64,000 bases of DNA from NCBI RefSeq assembly GCF_001650735.1, contig NZ_LXVY01000016.1, positions 43,762-107,761 on the forward strand, in the 5' to 3' direction. The stretch is from Sphingomonas sp. TDK1 (GTDB taxonomy: Bacteria > Pseudomonadota > Alphaproteobacteria > Sphingomonadales > Sphingomonadaceae). Under the pieces are notes generated by a model. The model ran no database searches, was not told the origin of the DNA, and worked only from the letters and a program-made list of their open reading frames with translations. The position numbers and the translations under genes were made by a program. Below are positions 52,501 through 60,801 of the stretch, in pieces (position 1 is the stretch's first letter; the number at the start of each line of letters is the position of its first letter).

Positions 52501-52549
52501 CGGCAATCCGCCGCGCACGGTGAAGCTGTCGGTCGGCTACTCTTTCTAA
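49502..52549 (+). CDS. Oar-like TonB-dependent receptor with carboxypeptidase regulatory-like domain
   Basis: A 1015-residue outer-membrane receptor. After the signal peptide (LTMTVLGSGALLAPAPAMA) comes a carboxypeptidase-regulatory-like beta sandwich (ASLRGTITAPANNPVLEVTA...GADGSYNFASLRPATYRLEI), then the plug (DEIVVTGNRIRSLDG; AFADLAPGVRF) and a barrel ending TVKLSVGYSF. This layout is common in sphingomonad glycan receptors. It starts 3 bp after the lacI stop (GTG 49496, overlapping that stop, is an alternative) and is followed by a strong terminator before the GH144-like gene. Confidence 0.95.
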   Translation: MNKLVLRSALLTMTVLGSGALLAPAPAMAQVGQASLRGTITAPANNPVLEVTAIETATGIRRTATVGADGSYNFASLRPATYRLEIKLQNGVRNSDEFTLRVGQNAGLDLDLSANSAPAADTGAAAADGGAPAPAGGDEIVVTGNRIRSLDGGQVGINITQRLIEQLPQNNRNFLAFADLAPGVRFIEGANGTSSIKGGAQDSRTVNVFIDGVSQKDYVLKNGITGQDSSAGNPFPQLAIGEYQVLSSNYKAEFDQVSSVAITAATKSGTNEFHGEGFIDFTNQDLRARRPTELFPTKRDKVDSSNKQFGLALGGPIIQDRAHFFVTYEGKRIDSPYDVRPENGVSTSIFPSQYQQYFGTFSQRFNEDLYFGKIDIEPSDKDLIELTGKYRKESGSQIATGVSASNTATLNKVDEKRFMLRWQRSEDSWINDARISYQDTKWAPTPESSGNAYFFQASTRNNGNFTRTDLLRFGGGGSQQNKGQKGWTLQDDFTWTGFDGHTIKVGAKASFIRLRSVEQNRANPQYTYDINAFSPTGFNDQIPYRVDFGVPTGNGPVDIRSNNFQFGVYAQDDWDVTSHLTLNLGLRWDYERTPAFVNFVTSQENLTAVSPTNYPNLVNADYNINDFISNGHNRKTFTGAFQPRLGFTYRIDEAGRFAVFGGYGRSYDRNQFDFLQQEVNQGAYAVRNFNFRGADSNPNNACQGADASTCVTWNPIYLTPEGRQQLLADATGGGREFRFLKNDLKVPYSDQFSLGIRGRFNQIGLELGYSHIASRNGFAFLLGNRRPDGSFFFNDPTNPTDTPAPPFGFSPPGYRSIILGTNGLKTDADSVYFKVTKAYTQASPWSLDATYTYTEATENQFGDTYLLDFPSIDNYPMLRSSGVPRHRLVMAGSVDLPLGFAFSSKFQIESATYQKALLNQSNPFQNVIVGRETDGSGGGWGRRQLDIALTKYVPIHFISDQTRLRFRLDMLNVFNDYNYITFNNDPASTNWGARSSYDVGGNPPRTVKLSVGYSF

Positions 52550-52559
52550 CCCCTCCTCT

Positions 52560-52598
52560 GGGGCGGAGCTTCTCCCATTGCTCCGCCCCGCTTTTTTG
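52560..52598 (+). terminator. intrinsic terminator after TonB receptor
   Basis: Perfect 10-bp arms GGGGCGGAGC / GCTCCGCCCC, 10-nt loop, then GCTTTTTTG. It lies 11 bp after the receptor stop and 16 bp before the next start, so it may set a lower level for the downstream hydrolase. Confidence 0.88.
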
Positions 52599-52613
52599 CT
52601 CGAGGACCCTATC

Positions 52614-54032
52614 ATGATCGATCGCAGGCAACTGCTCGGCTCCGGCGCGCTGGCGCTGGCGGGCCTGGCGGGAGCATGCTCCCAGCCGGGCATCCGTATC
52701 GCCGGCATGGGCGCGGCGTCCGGCGCGGACCCGCTGGTCCGCGATCTGCAGGAACGCACCTTCCGGTATTTCTGGGACACCACCGATCCCGAGACCGGCC
52801 TTGCGCCCGATCGCTGGCCGACCCCTTCCTTCGCCTCGATCGCGGCGGTCGGCTTCGCGCTCACCGCCTATCCGATCGGCGTCACCAACGGCTGGATCAC
52901 GCGCGACCAGGCGCGCACCCGCACCTTGGCAACGCTCCGCTTCTTCGCCACCGCGCCGCAGGGCGACGGGCAGAGCGATGCGAGCGGCTATAAGGGCTTC
53001 TTCTATCACTTCCTCGGCGTCACCAAGGGGCGCCGCTTCGCTCGCGCCGAGCTCTCGACGATCGACACCGCGCTGCTGCTGGGTGGCGTGCTGTTCGCGC
53101 AGAGCTGGTTCGACGCCGACGATCCCGCCGAGGCGGAGATCCGTACGCTGGCCGACCAGCTTTATGCCGCGGTCGACTGGACCTGGATCACGCCGCGCCC
53201 GCCTTTCGTGTCGATGGGCTGGCATCCGGAAAGCGGGTTCATCCCTTCGGACTGGAACATCTACAACGAGGGGCTGCTGCTCTACGTGCTGGCGCTGGGC
53301 TCGCCGAGCCACCCATTGCCGCCGGAAACCTGGGACGCCTGGACGGTCCGCTTCGACGCGCAATGGAGCGACAAATGGGGGGAAGCACACCTCCATTTCG
53401 CGCCCTTGTTCATCCACCAGTACAGCCATTGCTGGATCGATTTTCGCGGCATCCACGACAAGTTCATGGCGGCGAAGGGCATCGATTACTTCGAGAACAG
53501 CCGCCGCGCGGTGCGGGCGCAGCGCAATTACGCGATCGCCAATCCCGGCGGCTGGACGGGCTATGGCGAGAATATATGGGGCCTCACCGCCTGCGACGGT
53601 CCCGGCGACTTCAAGCTGAAGCTGGGCGGCCGCGAGCGCGAATTCTTCAGCTATTCGGCGCGGGGCCCTGACGACCGCGACGACGGCACGCTGGCGCCGA
53701 CTGCCGCAGCGGCCTCGATCGCGTTCGAGCCCGAACTGGCAGGCCGCGCCATCTCGACGATGCACGCCCGCTATGGTCGCGGCATCTATGGCCGCTACGG
53801 CTTTCTTGACAGCTTCAACCCCACGCTGACCCGCACGAGCGAGCCGCTGAAGCACGGCAAGATCGTTCCCGGCATCGGCTGGGTCGATGGCGACCATCTC
53901 GGTATCGACCAGGGACCGATCCTGCTGATGATCGAGAACCTCCGCAGCGGCCTGGTCTGGGAGGTGATGCGCCGCAACCCGCATATTCGTCGCGGGCTGC
54001 AGCGCGCAGGGTTCAAGGGCGGCTGGCTCTAG
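52614..54032 (+). CDS. GH144-like glucanase (annotated family 'glucoamylase'), lipoprotein
   Basis: A 472-residue lipoprotein: DRRQLLGSGALALAGLAGAC with Cys in the lipobox. The (alpha/alpha)6-barrel domain has RTFRYFWDTTDPETGLAPDR, WNIYNEGLLLYVLALGSP and FGFxDSFNP-type GFLDSFNPT, matching the family called 'glucoamylase' in domain databases, of which characterised members (GH144) are endo-beta-1,2-glucanases. It likely cuts a beta-glucan at the outer membrane for uptake by the receptor upstream. Specificity is inferred, not shown. Confidence 0.85.
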   Translation: MIDRRQLLGSGALALAGLAGACSQPGIRIAGMGAASGADPLVRDLQERTFRYFWDTTDPETGLAPDRWPTPSFASIAAVGFALTAYPIGVTNGWITRDQARTRTLATLRFFATAPQGDGQSDASGYKGFFYHFLGVTKGRRFARAELSTIDTALLLGGVLFAQSWFDADDPAEAEIRTLADQLYAAVDWTWITPRPPFVSMGWHPESGFIPSDWNIYNEGLLLYVLALGSPSHPLPPETWDAWTVRFDAQWSDKWGEAHLHFAPLFIHQYSHCWIDFRGIHDKFMAAKGIDYFENSRRAVRAQRNYAIANPGGWTGYGENIWGLTACDGPGDFKLKLGGREREFFSYSARGPDDRDDGTLAPTAAAASIAFEPELAGRAISTMHARYGRGIYGRYGFLDSFNPTLTRTSEPLKHGKIVPGIGWVDGDHLGIDQGPILLMIENLRSGLVWEVMRRNPHIRRGLQRAGFKGGWL

Positions 54033-54047
54033 GGCGGCGCGCCCTAG
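54029..54047. terminator. palindrome holding the stop codons of two convergent genes
   Basis: CTAGGGCG and CGCCCTAG arms (8 bp) with a GCG centre. The TAG stop of the GH144-like gene is in the left arm and the TAG stop of the small minus-strand gene is in the right arm, so one hairpin marks both transcript ends. Confidence 0.55.
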
Positions 54048-54262
54048 TCGTCCTGCCGGTCCGTTTTCTTGGGCGCGACCCAGACATGGACCGGCACGAC
54101 GACCTTGCCGGGTGCGGGCTTGCCGATGTCGACGCGGCTGGCCTGAACCAGTTCGCCATTGGCGAGAGTGAAGGAAGCCCAGGGCTTGGGCATGCGGCCG
54201 AACGTCATCTTCTGAATGGGTTCGCCGGTGTTCGAATTCATGATCGTAGCAATGACTGGCAT
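54044..54262 (-). CDS. small protein of unknown function
   Basis: A 72-residue soluble protein (MPVIATIMNSNTGEPIQKM) with a mixed beta-strand pattern (GKVVVPVHVWVAP) and a charged C terminus. The start ATG 54262 has CAGGGG directly upstream; ATG 54241 is also possible. I do not recognise the family, and it shows no signal peptide or membrane helix. Its stop lies in a palindrome shared with the convergent GH144-like gene. Confidence 0.55.
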   Translation of the reverse strand: MPVIATIMNSNTGEPIQKMTFGRMPKPWASFTLANGELVQASRVDIGKPAPGKVVVPVHVWVAPKKTDRQDD

Positions 54263-54393
54263 GCCCCTGCCGCTATTCGGGCGGGCGCCGCGCTGTCCAG
54301 CGGGGGCGCCGACGAATCTGTGGATAGCGCCCCTTCCCCGTCGCGCGATCGGCGCTAAAGCCGCGAGCCAGAGTTTGGCAACGGGAGCAGCCC

Positions 54394-55137
54394 ATGATCA
54401 TCCGCAGCGACGAGACCCAGGATATCGAGGTGCCCGGCGGCGGCGCGATGCGGATGCACCTGTTCCGCCCGGCGGTGGAGGGTCGCTTTCCCGGCGTGCT
54501 GCTCTTCTCCGAAATCTATCAGGTGACCCCCCCGATCCGGCGGCTGGCCGCGATGCTGGCAGGCAACGGCTTCGTCATCGCGGTCCCGGAGGTCTATCAT
54601 GAATATGAGCTTGCCGGCACGGTACTGGCCTATGATCCCATCGGCACCGATCGCGGCAATGCGCTGAAGATCACCAAGCCGGTCGCCGCCTTCGATGCCG
54701 ATGCGACGGCGGCGCTGACCGCGCTGGCGGCGCATCCGACCTGCACGGGCGCGCTGGGCAGTTTCGGGGTGTGCCTGGGCGGGCACCTCGCCTATCGGGC
54801 CGCGCTCGACCCGCGCGTGTCCGGGGCCGTCTGTTTCTATCCTACCGACATCCATTCCGGCACGCTCGGCGAAGGGCGCAGCGACGACAGCATGGCCCGC
54901 ATGGCCGATCTGAAGGCGGAGATGCTGTTCGCCTGGGGCCGGCAGGATCCCCACATTCCCTTTGCGGGTCGGGAGGCGATCCGGGCGCGGCTGGAGGAAA
55001 CCGGCGTCGCCTATGCCTGGCACGAGTTCAACGCTCAGCACGCATTCCTCCGCGACGAAGGGCCGCGTTACGATCCCACGCTCTTCCTCCAGGCGATGGT
55101 GCTGACGATCGACTTTTTCCGCCGCACGCTCGGTTGA
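54394..55137 (+). CDS. dienelactone hydrolase family protein
   Basis: A 247-residue alpha/beta hydrolase. The nucleophile elbow is GSFGVCLGGHLA with Cys as nucleophile, the Asp is in WGRQDPHIP and the His in NAQHAFLRDEG, the Cys-His-Asp triad of dienelactone hydrolases. ATG 54394 is preceded by GGGAGCAG. The family hydrolyses dienelactones in chlorocatechol pathways, but many members act on other esters or lactones; no aromatic pathway genes are beside it. Confidence 0.92.
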   Translation: MIIRSDETQDIEVPGGGAMRMHLFRPAVEGRFPGVLLFSEIYQVTPPIRRLAAMLAGNGFVIAVPEVYHEYELAGTVLAYDPIGTDRGNALKITKPVAAFDADATAALTALAAHPTCTGALGSFGVCLGGHLAYRAALDPRVSGAVCFYPTDIHSGTLGEGRSDDSMARMADLKAEMLFAWGRQDPHIPFAGREAIRARLEETGVAYAWHEFNAQHAFLRDEGPRYDPTLFLQAMVLTIDFFRRTLG

Positions 55138-55144
55138 GGATCGG

Positions 55145-55172
55145 GTCCGGCCCGCCGCCTGGCGGGCCGGAC
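55145..55172. terminator. strong bidirectional hairpin
   Basis: Perfect 12-bp arms GTCCGGCCCGCC / GGCGGGCCGGAC with a 4-nt loop between the convergent dienelactone hydrolase and M3 peptidase genes. Confidence 0.75.
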
Positions 55173-55188
55173 GATCGCGCGGTACGCG

Positions 55189-57351
55189 TTAGGGGTTGAT
55201 GCGCGAACCGTCGGCGTTGAGGCCGAGGTCCTTGAGCAGCGGCGCGACCTGGGGATCGGCGCCGTTGAACGCGCGGAACATCGGCGCATAGTCCTCGGTG
55301 TGGCCCTTGGAGAGGATCATCTCGCGGAAGCGCTGGCCGTTGGCGCGGGTCATGCCGCCATGCTGTTCGAACCAGTTGAACGCATTCGCGCTGAGCATCT
55401 TGGTCCAGCTATAGGCGTAATAGCCTGCCGAATAGCCATTGCCCCAGATGTGGAGGAAATAGCTGGAGCGGTAGCGCGGCGGCACGTCGGTCACGTCGAG
55501 GCCAGTGGCGGTGAGCGCCTTGGTCTCGAAGGCATCGGCGTCCTGCTTGCCGTCGGCGGCGGTCAGCGAGTGCCAGCTCATGTCCATCTCGGCGGCGGCC
55601 AGCGCCTCGCCGAAGGAATAGCCCGAATTGAAGGTCCCGGCGCGCTTGATCTTGTCGACCAGCACTTGCGGGATCACGCTGCCGTCCTTGTAGTTCACCG
55701 CATAGTGCGGCAGCACCTTGGGGTCGAGCGCCCAATGCTCGTTGAACTGCGACGGGAACTCGACGAAGTCCCGCGCGGTGTTTGTGCCCGAGACGCTGGG
55801 ATAGGTCTGGTTCGCGAACAGGCCATGCAGCGCGTGGCCGAATTCGTGGAACATCGTCGTCACGTCGTCGAAGCTGATCAACGCGGGCTGCCCCGCCGCC
55901 GGCTTGGTGAAGTTGCCGACGTTGTAGATCACCGGCTTGGTGCCAAGCAGCTTGGACTGGTTGACGAAGTTCGACATCCAGGCGCCGCCCTGCTTGTTGT
56001 CGCGCTTCCAATAATCGAAATACATCAGACCGACAGTCGTGCCGTTCTCCTCGCGCACCTCGTACACCATCACGTCGGGCTGATAGACCGGGATGTCGGT
56101 GCGGCGGGTGAAGGTGAGCCCGTAGAGCTGGTTGGCAGCGTAGAACACGCCGTCGGTCAGCACCTTGTTGATTTCGAAATAGGGCTTCAGCTCATCCTGG
56201 TTGAGGTCGTATTTGGCCTTGCGAACCTGTTCCGAATAGAAATCCCAGTCCCACGGCTTGAGCTGGAAATTGCCGCCGGTCGCTTGGATTTGGGCCTGCA
56301 GCTCGGCCGCCTCGCGGTGCTGCTCGGCCGCGACGGGCGTGCCCAGCTGCTGCATGAAGGCGAGCGCGGTCTTCGGCGTCTTGGCCATCTGGTCCTGCAG
56401 CACATAATCCGCCCAGGTCGCGAAGCCGAGCAGCTTCGCCTTCTGCGCTCGGAGCAGCGCGATCTGCGCGATCGTGTCGCGCGTGTCATTGGCGTCCCCC
56501 TTCACCGCACGCGTCCAGCTCGCCTGGAACAGCGCCTCGCGCGTCCCGCGATCCTTGAGCGTCGCCAGCTCTGGCTGCTGGGTCGTATTCTGGAGCGTCA
56601 GGACATATTTGCCCGCCAGACCGCGCGCCTTCGCCGCATCCGCCGCCGCCGCGATCTCGGCGTCGGACAGACCGGCGAGCTTCGCCGTGTCGTCGATCAC
56701 CAGCGCGCCCGCCTTGGCTGCAGCCAGCAGCTTCTGCTGGAACGCCGTCTCCAGCGTCGAGAGCTGGGCGTTGTACTTGCTGAGCGTCGCCTTGTCCGCC
56801 GGCGAGAGCTTGGCGCCCGCTCGCACCATGTTCTCATAGGTTAGGGTGAGAACCTGCAACTGCTCCGCATTCAGGCCAAGCGCGTTGCGCTGATCGTACA
56901 GCGTCTTCACCCGTGCGAACAGCGCCGGATCAAGCGCGATCGCGTCCTGGTGCGCGGCGAAGGCCGGCGCCAGGTCCGCTTGGGTCTTCTGCAGCGTGTC
57001 GTCGGTATTCGCGCTGACCACGCCGTAGAAGGCCATGCTCGCCCGCTCGAGCAAGCGCCCCGAGCGTTCCAGCGCCGCGATCGTGTTGTCGAACGTCGGC
57101 GCGCTGCGCACGCGGGTGATCGCGCGGATCTCGGCGCGCTGCTCGGCCATGCCGGCAAGCAGGGCCGGCGCATAGTCGCTGCTCTTGATGCGATCGAACG
57201 GCGGCGCCTGGAACGGCAGCGCGCTCGCCTTGGCGAAGGGATTGGAGGCGGGCAGCGGCGCAGCCGCGCTGGCGACGGCAGGACGGGCGGTCTGCGCGAG
57301 CGCAGTGGTCGACATCAGCAGGATCGTGGCAGTTGCAGCGAGCAGGCGCAT
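55189..57351 (-). CDS. M3 family metallopeptidase (Dcp-like), secreted
   Basis: A 720-residue zinc oligopeptidase. The signal peptide (LLAATATILLMSTTALA) indicates export. The zinc site is HEFGH (502-506) in TMFHEFGHALHGLFANQ, with the downstream Glu-containing segment EFPSQFNEHW. Length and motifs match peptidyl-dipeptidase Dcp/oligopeptidase A. It degrades short peptides in the periplasm. ATG 57351 has GGAG five bases upstream; the frame extends further with no signal. Confidence 0.94.
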   Translation of the reverse strand: MRLLAATATILLMSTTALAQTARPAVASAAAPLPASNPFAKASALPFQAPPFDRIKSSDYAPALLAGMAEQRAEIRAITRVRSAPTFDNTIAALERSGRLLERASMAFYGVVSANTDDTLQKTQADLAPAFAAHQDAIALDPALFARVKTLYDQRNALGLNAEQLQVLTLTYENMVRAGAKLSPADKATLSKYNAQLSTLETAFQQKLLAAAKAGALVIDDTAKLAGLSDAEIAAAADAAKARGLAGKYVLTLQNTTQQPELATLKDRGTREALFQASWTRAVKGDANDTRDTIAQIALLRAQKAKLLGFATWADYVLQDQMAKTPKTALAFMQQLGTPVAAEQHREAAELQAQIQATGGNFQLKPWDWDFYSEQVRKAKYDLNQDELKPYFEINKVLTDGVFYAANQLYGLTFTRRTDIPVYQPDVMVYEVREENGTTVGLMYFDYWKRDNKQGGAWMSNFVNQSKLLGTKPVIYNVGNFTKPAAGQPALISFDDVTTMFHEFGHALHGLFANQTYPSVSGTNTARDFVEFPSQFNEHWALDPKVLPHYAVNYKDGSVIPQVLVDKIKRAGTFNSGYSFGEALAAAEMDMSWHSLTAADGKQDADAFETKALTATGLDVTDVPPRYRSSYFLHIWGNGYSAGYYAYSWTKMLSANAFNWFEQHGGMTRANGQRFREMILSKGHTEDYAPMFRAFNGADPQVAPLLKDLGLNADGSRINP

Positions 57352-57582
57352 GGAGACTCCATCATCACAAATCATGACTGCGATGCGCCTGCGCCGCTGG
57401 CGGGTCAATGGCCGGCACTGCGGATGCTGTCCCGCCGCACGGTCCCGTCCAAACCCACGCCCCCGAGGTGAAAATCATTTCATTCGCCAGCCGCTCGGCT
57501 GCGGCGCAAATGCCCCGGCGCCGGTGTTGCGGCGCACCACGTGCCCGATTCCGACTTGTCGTTTCTCGTGCGCAGGCTGCCC

Positions 57583-60500
57583 ATGCTCCATCTCATCCGC
57601 ATCGCGCTCAGCAAGCCGCTCACCTTCGTCGTCCTCGCGATCCTGATCGTGCTGGGCGGCGGCGTGGCGGCGCTGACGACACCGACCGATATCTTCCCCG
57701 ACATCAAGATCCCGGTGATCGCGGCGGTCTGGACCTATCGCGGCCTGCCGCCCGAGGAGATGTCCGGCCGCGTCATCTATTATTACGAACGGCAGCTCAC
57801 CTCGACGGTGAACGACATCGATCACATCGAGAGTCAGAGCCTTGCCGGTATCGGCATCGTCAAGATCTTCTTCCGCCCGAACGTCGACATCCGCACCGCC
57901 ACCGCGCAGGTGACGAGCATGAGCCAGACGGTGCTCAAGCAGATGCCGCCGGGCATCACCCCACCGCTGATCCTCAACTACAACGCGTCGACCGTGCCGA
58001 TCCTGCAGCTGGCGCTGTCGTCCAAGACGCTGTCCGAAGCGAAGATCTTCGATCTCGGCCAGAACGCGATCCGCCCGGCGCTCGCCTCGGTGGGTGGCGC
58101 CGCCGTGCCGTCGCCCTATGGCGGCAAGGAACGCCAGATCCAGATCGACATCGATCCGGCCGCACTCCAGGCGCACCATCTTTCCGCCGCAGATGTCGGC
58201 GCGGCGCTGGCGCAGCAGAACCAGATCGTACCCGCCGGCACCACCAAGATCGGCAGTTACGAATACAACATCCGGCTCAACAACTCGCCGGAAGTAGTAG
58301 GCCAGCTCAACGACCTGCCGATCAAGACCGTCGACGGCGCCACCGTGCTGATGCGCGACGTCGCTCATGTCCATGACGGCTCGCCGCCCCAGCGCAACAT
58401 CGTCCGCGTCGACGGCCACCGCGCCGTGCTGATGACGATTTTGAAGAGCGGCGCGGCCTCCACCATCGCCATCGTCGACGGGGTCAAGGCGCTGCTGCCG
58501 AAGCTCGCCGAGACGCTGCCGCCCGACCTGAAGGTGCTGCCGCTCTCCGACCAGTCGCTGTTCGTTAAGGCGGCGGTCAACGGCGTGGTCCGCGAAGGCG
58601 CGATCGCGGCAGCGCTGACCAGCCTGATGATCCTGCTGTTCCTCGGCTCTTGGCGCTCGACCGTCATCATCGCCGCCTCGATCCCGCTGGCAGTGCTGGC
58701 GGCGGTCGCCGGCCTCGCCGCCGCCGGACAGACGCTCAACATCATGACGCTGGGCGGCCTTGCCCTCGCTGTCGGCATCCTGGTCGACGACGCGACGGTC
58801 ACTATCGAAAACATCAACTGGCACCTCGAACAGGGCAAGACGGTGCGCGACGCCATCCTTGACGGTGCGCGGCAGATCGCACAGCCCGCCTTCGTCTCGC
58901 TGCTCTGCATCTGCATCGCCTTCCTGCCGATGTTCTTCCTGCCGGGCATCGCGGGCTTCCTTTTCGCGCCGATGGCCGAAGCGGTAGTATTCGCGATGAT
59001 CGCCAGCTTCGTGCTCAGCCGCACGCTGGTGCCGACCATGGGCAATTTCCTGCTGCGCCAGCACGCCGGCGCGCACACCGCCGAGCACATGGCCAGCCAT
59101 GACGCGATGGCCGGGACGCCGAAAAGCCGGAACCCGTTCCGCCGTTTCCAGCACGGGTTCGAGCGGCGCTTCGAAACGATCCGCCGCTACTATCTCTCGC
59201 TGCTCGGCTTCGCGCTGGCCCGGCGCAAGGCGTTCGTGCCCGCCTTCCTGCTGGTCGTGCTCGCCTCCTTCGCGCTGATTCCGATGCTGGGGCAGACCTT
59301 CTTCCCATCGATCGACGCCGGCCAGATCAACCTGCACGTCCGCGCGCCGGTCGGCACCCGCATCGAGGAAACGGCCGCGTTGTTCGACCGGATCGAAGAC
59401 CGCATCCGCGGCGTGGTCCCGCCCGATCAGCTAGTGTCGATCGTCGATAATATCGGCCTGCCGGTCAGCGGCATCAACCGCGCCTATTCCAACACCGGCG
59501 GCATCGGCCCGCAGGACGGCGACATCCTGATCACCCTGTCCAAGGAGCACAAGCCGACCGAGTTCTATGTGAAGGCGCTGCGCAAGGCGCTGCCGGATGC
59601 CTTCCCGGGCTCCACCTTCTCGTTCCTGCCGGCGGACATCATCAGCCAGATCCTCAACTTCGGCGCCCCTGCCCCCATCGACGTTCAGGTCGCCGGCCCG
59701 GACAAGAAGGCCAACGAAGCCTATGCCCATCTGCTCGCCGAGAAGATGAACCATGTCGCGGGCATCGCCGACGTGCGCGTGCAGCAGGCGAACGATTATC
59801 CCGAACTCGCCTTCGACGTGGACCGCGCCCAGGCCAACCGCGTCGGCATCACCGAGAATGACGTGACCAAGAGCCTGTCGGTCAATCTTGCCGGCAGCTT
59901 CCAGGTCGCCCCCGCCTTCTGGCTCAACCCGAAGAACGGTGTTTCCTACCCGATCGTCGTGCAGGCGCCGCAATATCGCATCGATACCATGTCCGACCTG
60001 CAGAACCTGCCGGTCACCGGCACGCAGGGCAACGCCCAGCTGCTCGGCGGCATCGGCACGCTCCACCGCGAGCCAAGCGCGGCAGTTGTCTCGCACTATG
60101 CGGTGCAGCCGGTGTTCGACGTCTATGCGACGACGCAAGGCCGCGATCTCGGCGCGGTGGCCGCGGGTATCCAGAAGGTGATCAAGGACACCGAAGGCCA
60201 GCGGCCCAAGGGCGCCACCGTCGCGCTCCGCGGCCAGGTCCAGACGATGAACACCGCCTTTTCCGGCCTGCTGTTCGGCCTCGCCGGTGCCGTGGTGCTG
60301 ATCTACCTGCTGATCGTCGTGAACTTCCAATCGTGGATCGACCCGGCGGTAATCGTCTCGGCGCTGCCGGCGGCGCTGGCGGGCATCGTCTGGATGCTGT
60401 TCGCCACCCATACGCCGCTCTCGGTGCCCGCGCTCACCGGTGCGATCATGTGCATGGGCGTCGCCACCGCCAACTCGGTGCTGGTCGTCAGCTTCGCCCG

Positions 60501-60801
60501 CGAGCGGCTCGCCGAGACCGGCAACGCGCTGATGGCCGCGATGGAAGCGGGCGCCACCCGCTTCCGCCCGGTGCTGATGACCGCGCTCGCCATGATCATC
60601 GGCATGGGCCCGATGGCATTGGGCCTGGGCGAAGGCGGCGAACAGAACGCGCCCCTGGGCCGCGCCGTGATTGGCGGGCTGATCTGCGCGACGCTCGCCA
60701 CGCTGATCTTTGTTCCCGTCGTGTTCAGCATCGCGCACCGTCGCGACAAGCTCCGTCACCCCTCCGACCTCGCAGCCGAGGACCTTGTTTATGCAGAGTG
60801 A
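57583..60801 (+). CDS. RND efflux transporter, inner-membrane pump
   Basis: A ~1072-residue RND pump with 12 membrane helices and two large periplasmic loops. TM1 begins RIALSKPLTFVVLAILIVLG. The TM4 proton-relay Asp pair is present in AVGILVDDATVTIENI. In TM10 the lysine of AcrB-like pumps is replaced: MGVATANSVLVVSFA has Ala963 at that place, a feature of this RND subgroup. ATG 57583 is preferred; GTG 57541 is possible. It overlaps the adaptor gene by 11 bp and drives a tripartite efflux pump of unknown substrate. Confidence 0.93.
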   Translation: MLHLIRIALSKPLTFVVLAILIVLGGGVAALTTPTDIFPDIKIPVIAAVWTYRGLPPEEMSGRVIYYYERQLTSTVNDIDHIESQSLAGIGIVKIFFRPNVDIRTATAQVTSMSQTVLKQMPPGITPPLILNYNASTVPILQLALSSKTLSEAKIFDLGQNAIRPALASVGGAAVPSPYGGKERQIQIDIDPAALQAHHLSAADVGAALAQQNQIVPAGTTKIGSYEYNIRLNNSPEVVGQLNDLPIKTVDGATVLMRDVAHVHDGSPPQRNIVRVDGHRAVLMTILKSGAASTIAIVDGVKALLPKLAETLPPDLKVLPLSDQSLFVKAAVNGVVREGAIAAALTSLMILLFLGSWRSTVIIAASIPLAVLAAVAGLAAAGQTLNIMTLGGLALAVGILVDDATVTIENINWHLEQGKTVRDAILDGARQIAQPAFVSLLCICIAFLPMFFLPGIAGFLFAPMAEAVVFAMIASFVLSRTLVPTMGNFLLRQHAGAHTAEHMASHDAMAGTPKSRNPFRRFQHGFERRFETIRRYYLSLLGFALARRKAFVPAFLLVVLASFALIPMLGQTFFPSIDAGQINLHVRAPVGTRIEETAALFDRIEDRIRGVVPPDQLVSIVDNIGLPVSGINRAYSNTGGIGPQDGDILITLSKEHKPTEFYVKALRKALPDAFPGSTFSFLPADIISQILNFGAPAPIDVQVAGPDKKANEAYAHLLAEKMNHVAGIADVRVQQANDYPELAFDVDRAQANRVGITENDVTKSLSVNLAGSFQVAPAFWLNPKNGVSYPIVVQAPQYRIDTMSDLQNLPVTGTQGNAQLLGGIGTLHREPSAAVVSHYAVQPVFDVYATTQGRDLGAVAAGIQKVIKDTEGQRPKGATVALRGQVQTMNTAFSGLLFGLAGAVVLIYLLIVVNFQSWIDPAVIVSALPAALAGIVWMLFATHTPLSVPALTGAIMCMGVATANSVLVVSFARERLAETGNALMAAMEAGATRFRPVLMTALAMIIGMGPMALGLGEGGEQNAPLGRAVIGGLICATLATLIFVPVVFSIAHRRDKLRHPSDLAAEDLVYAE

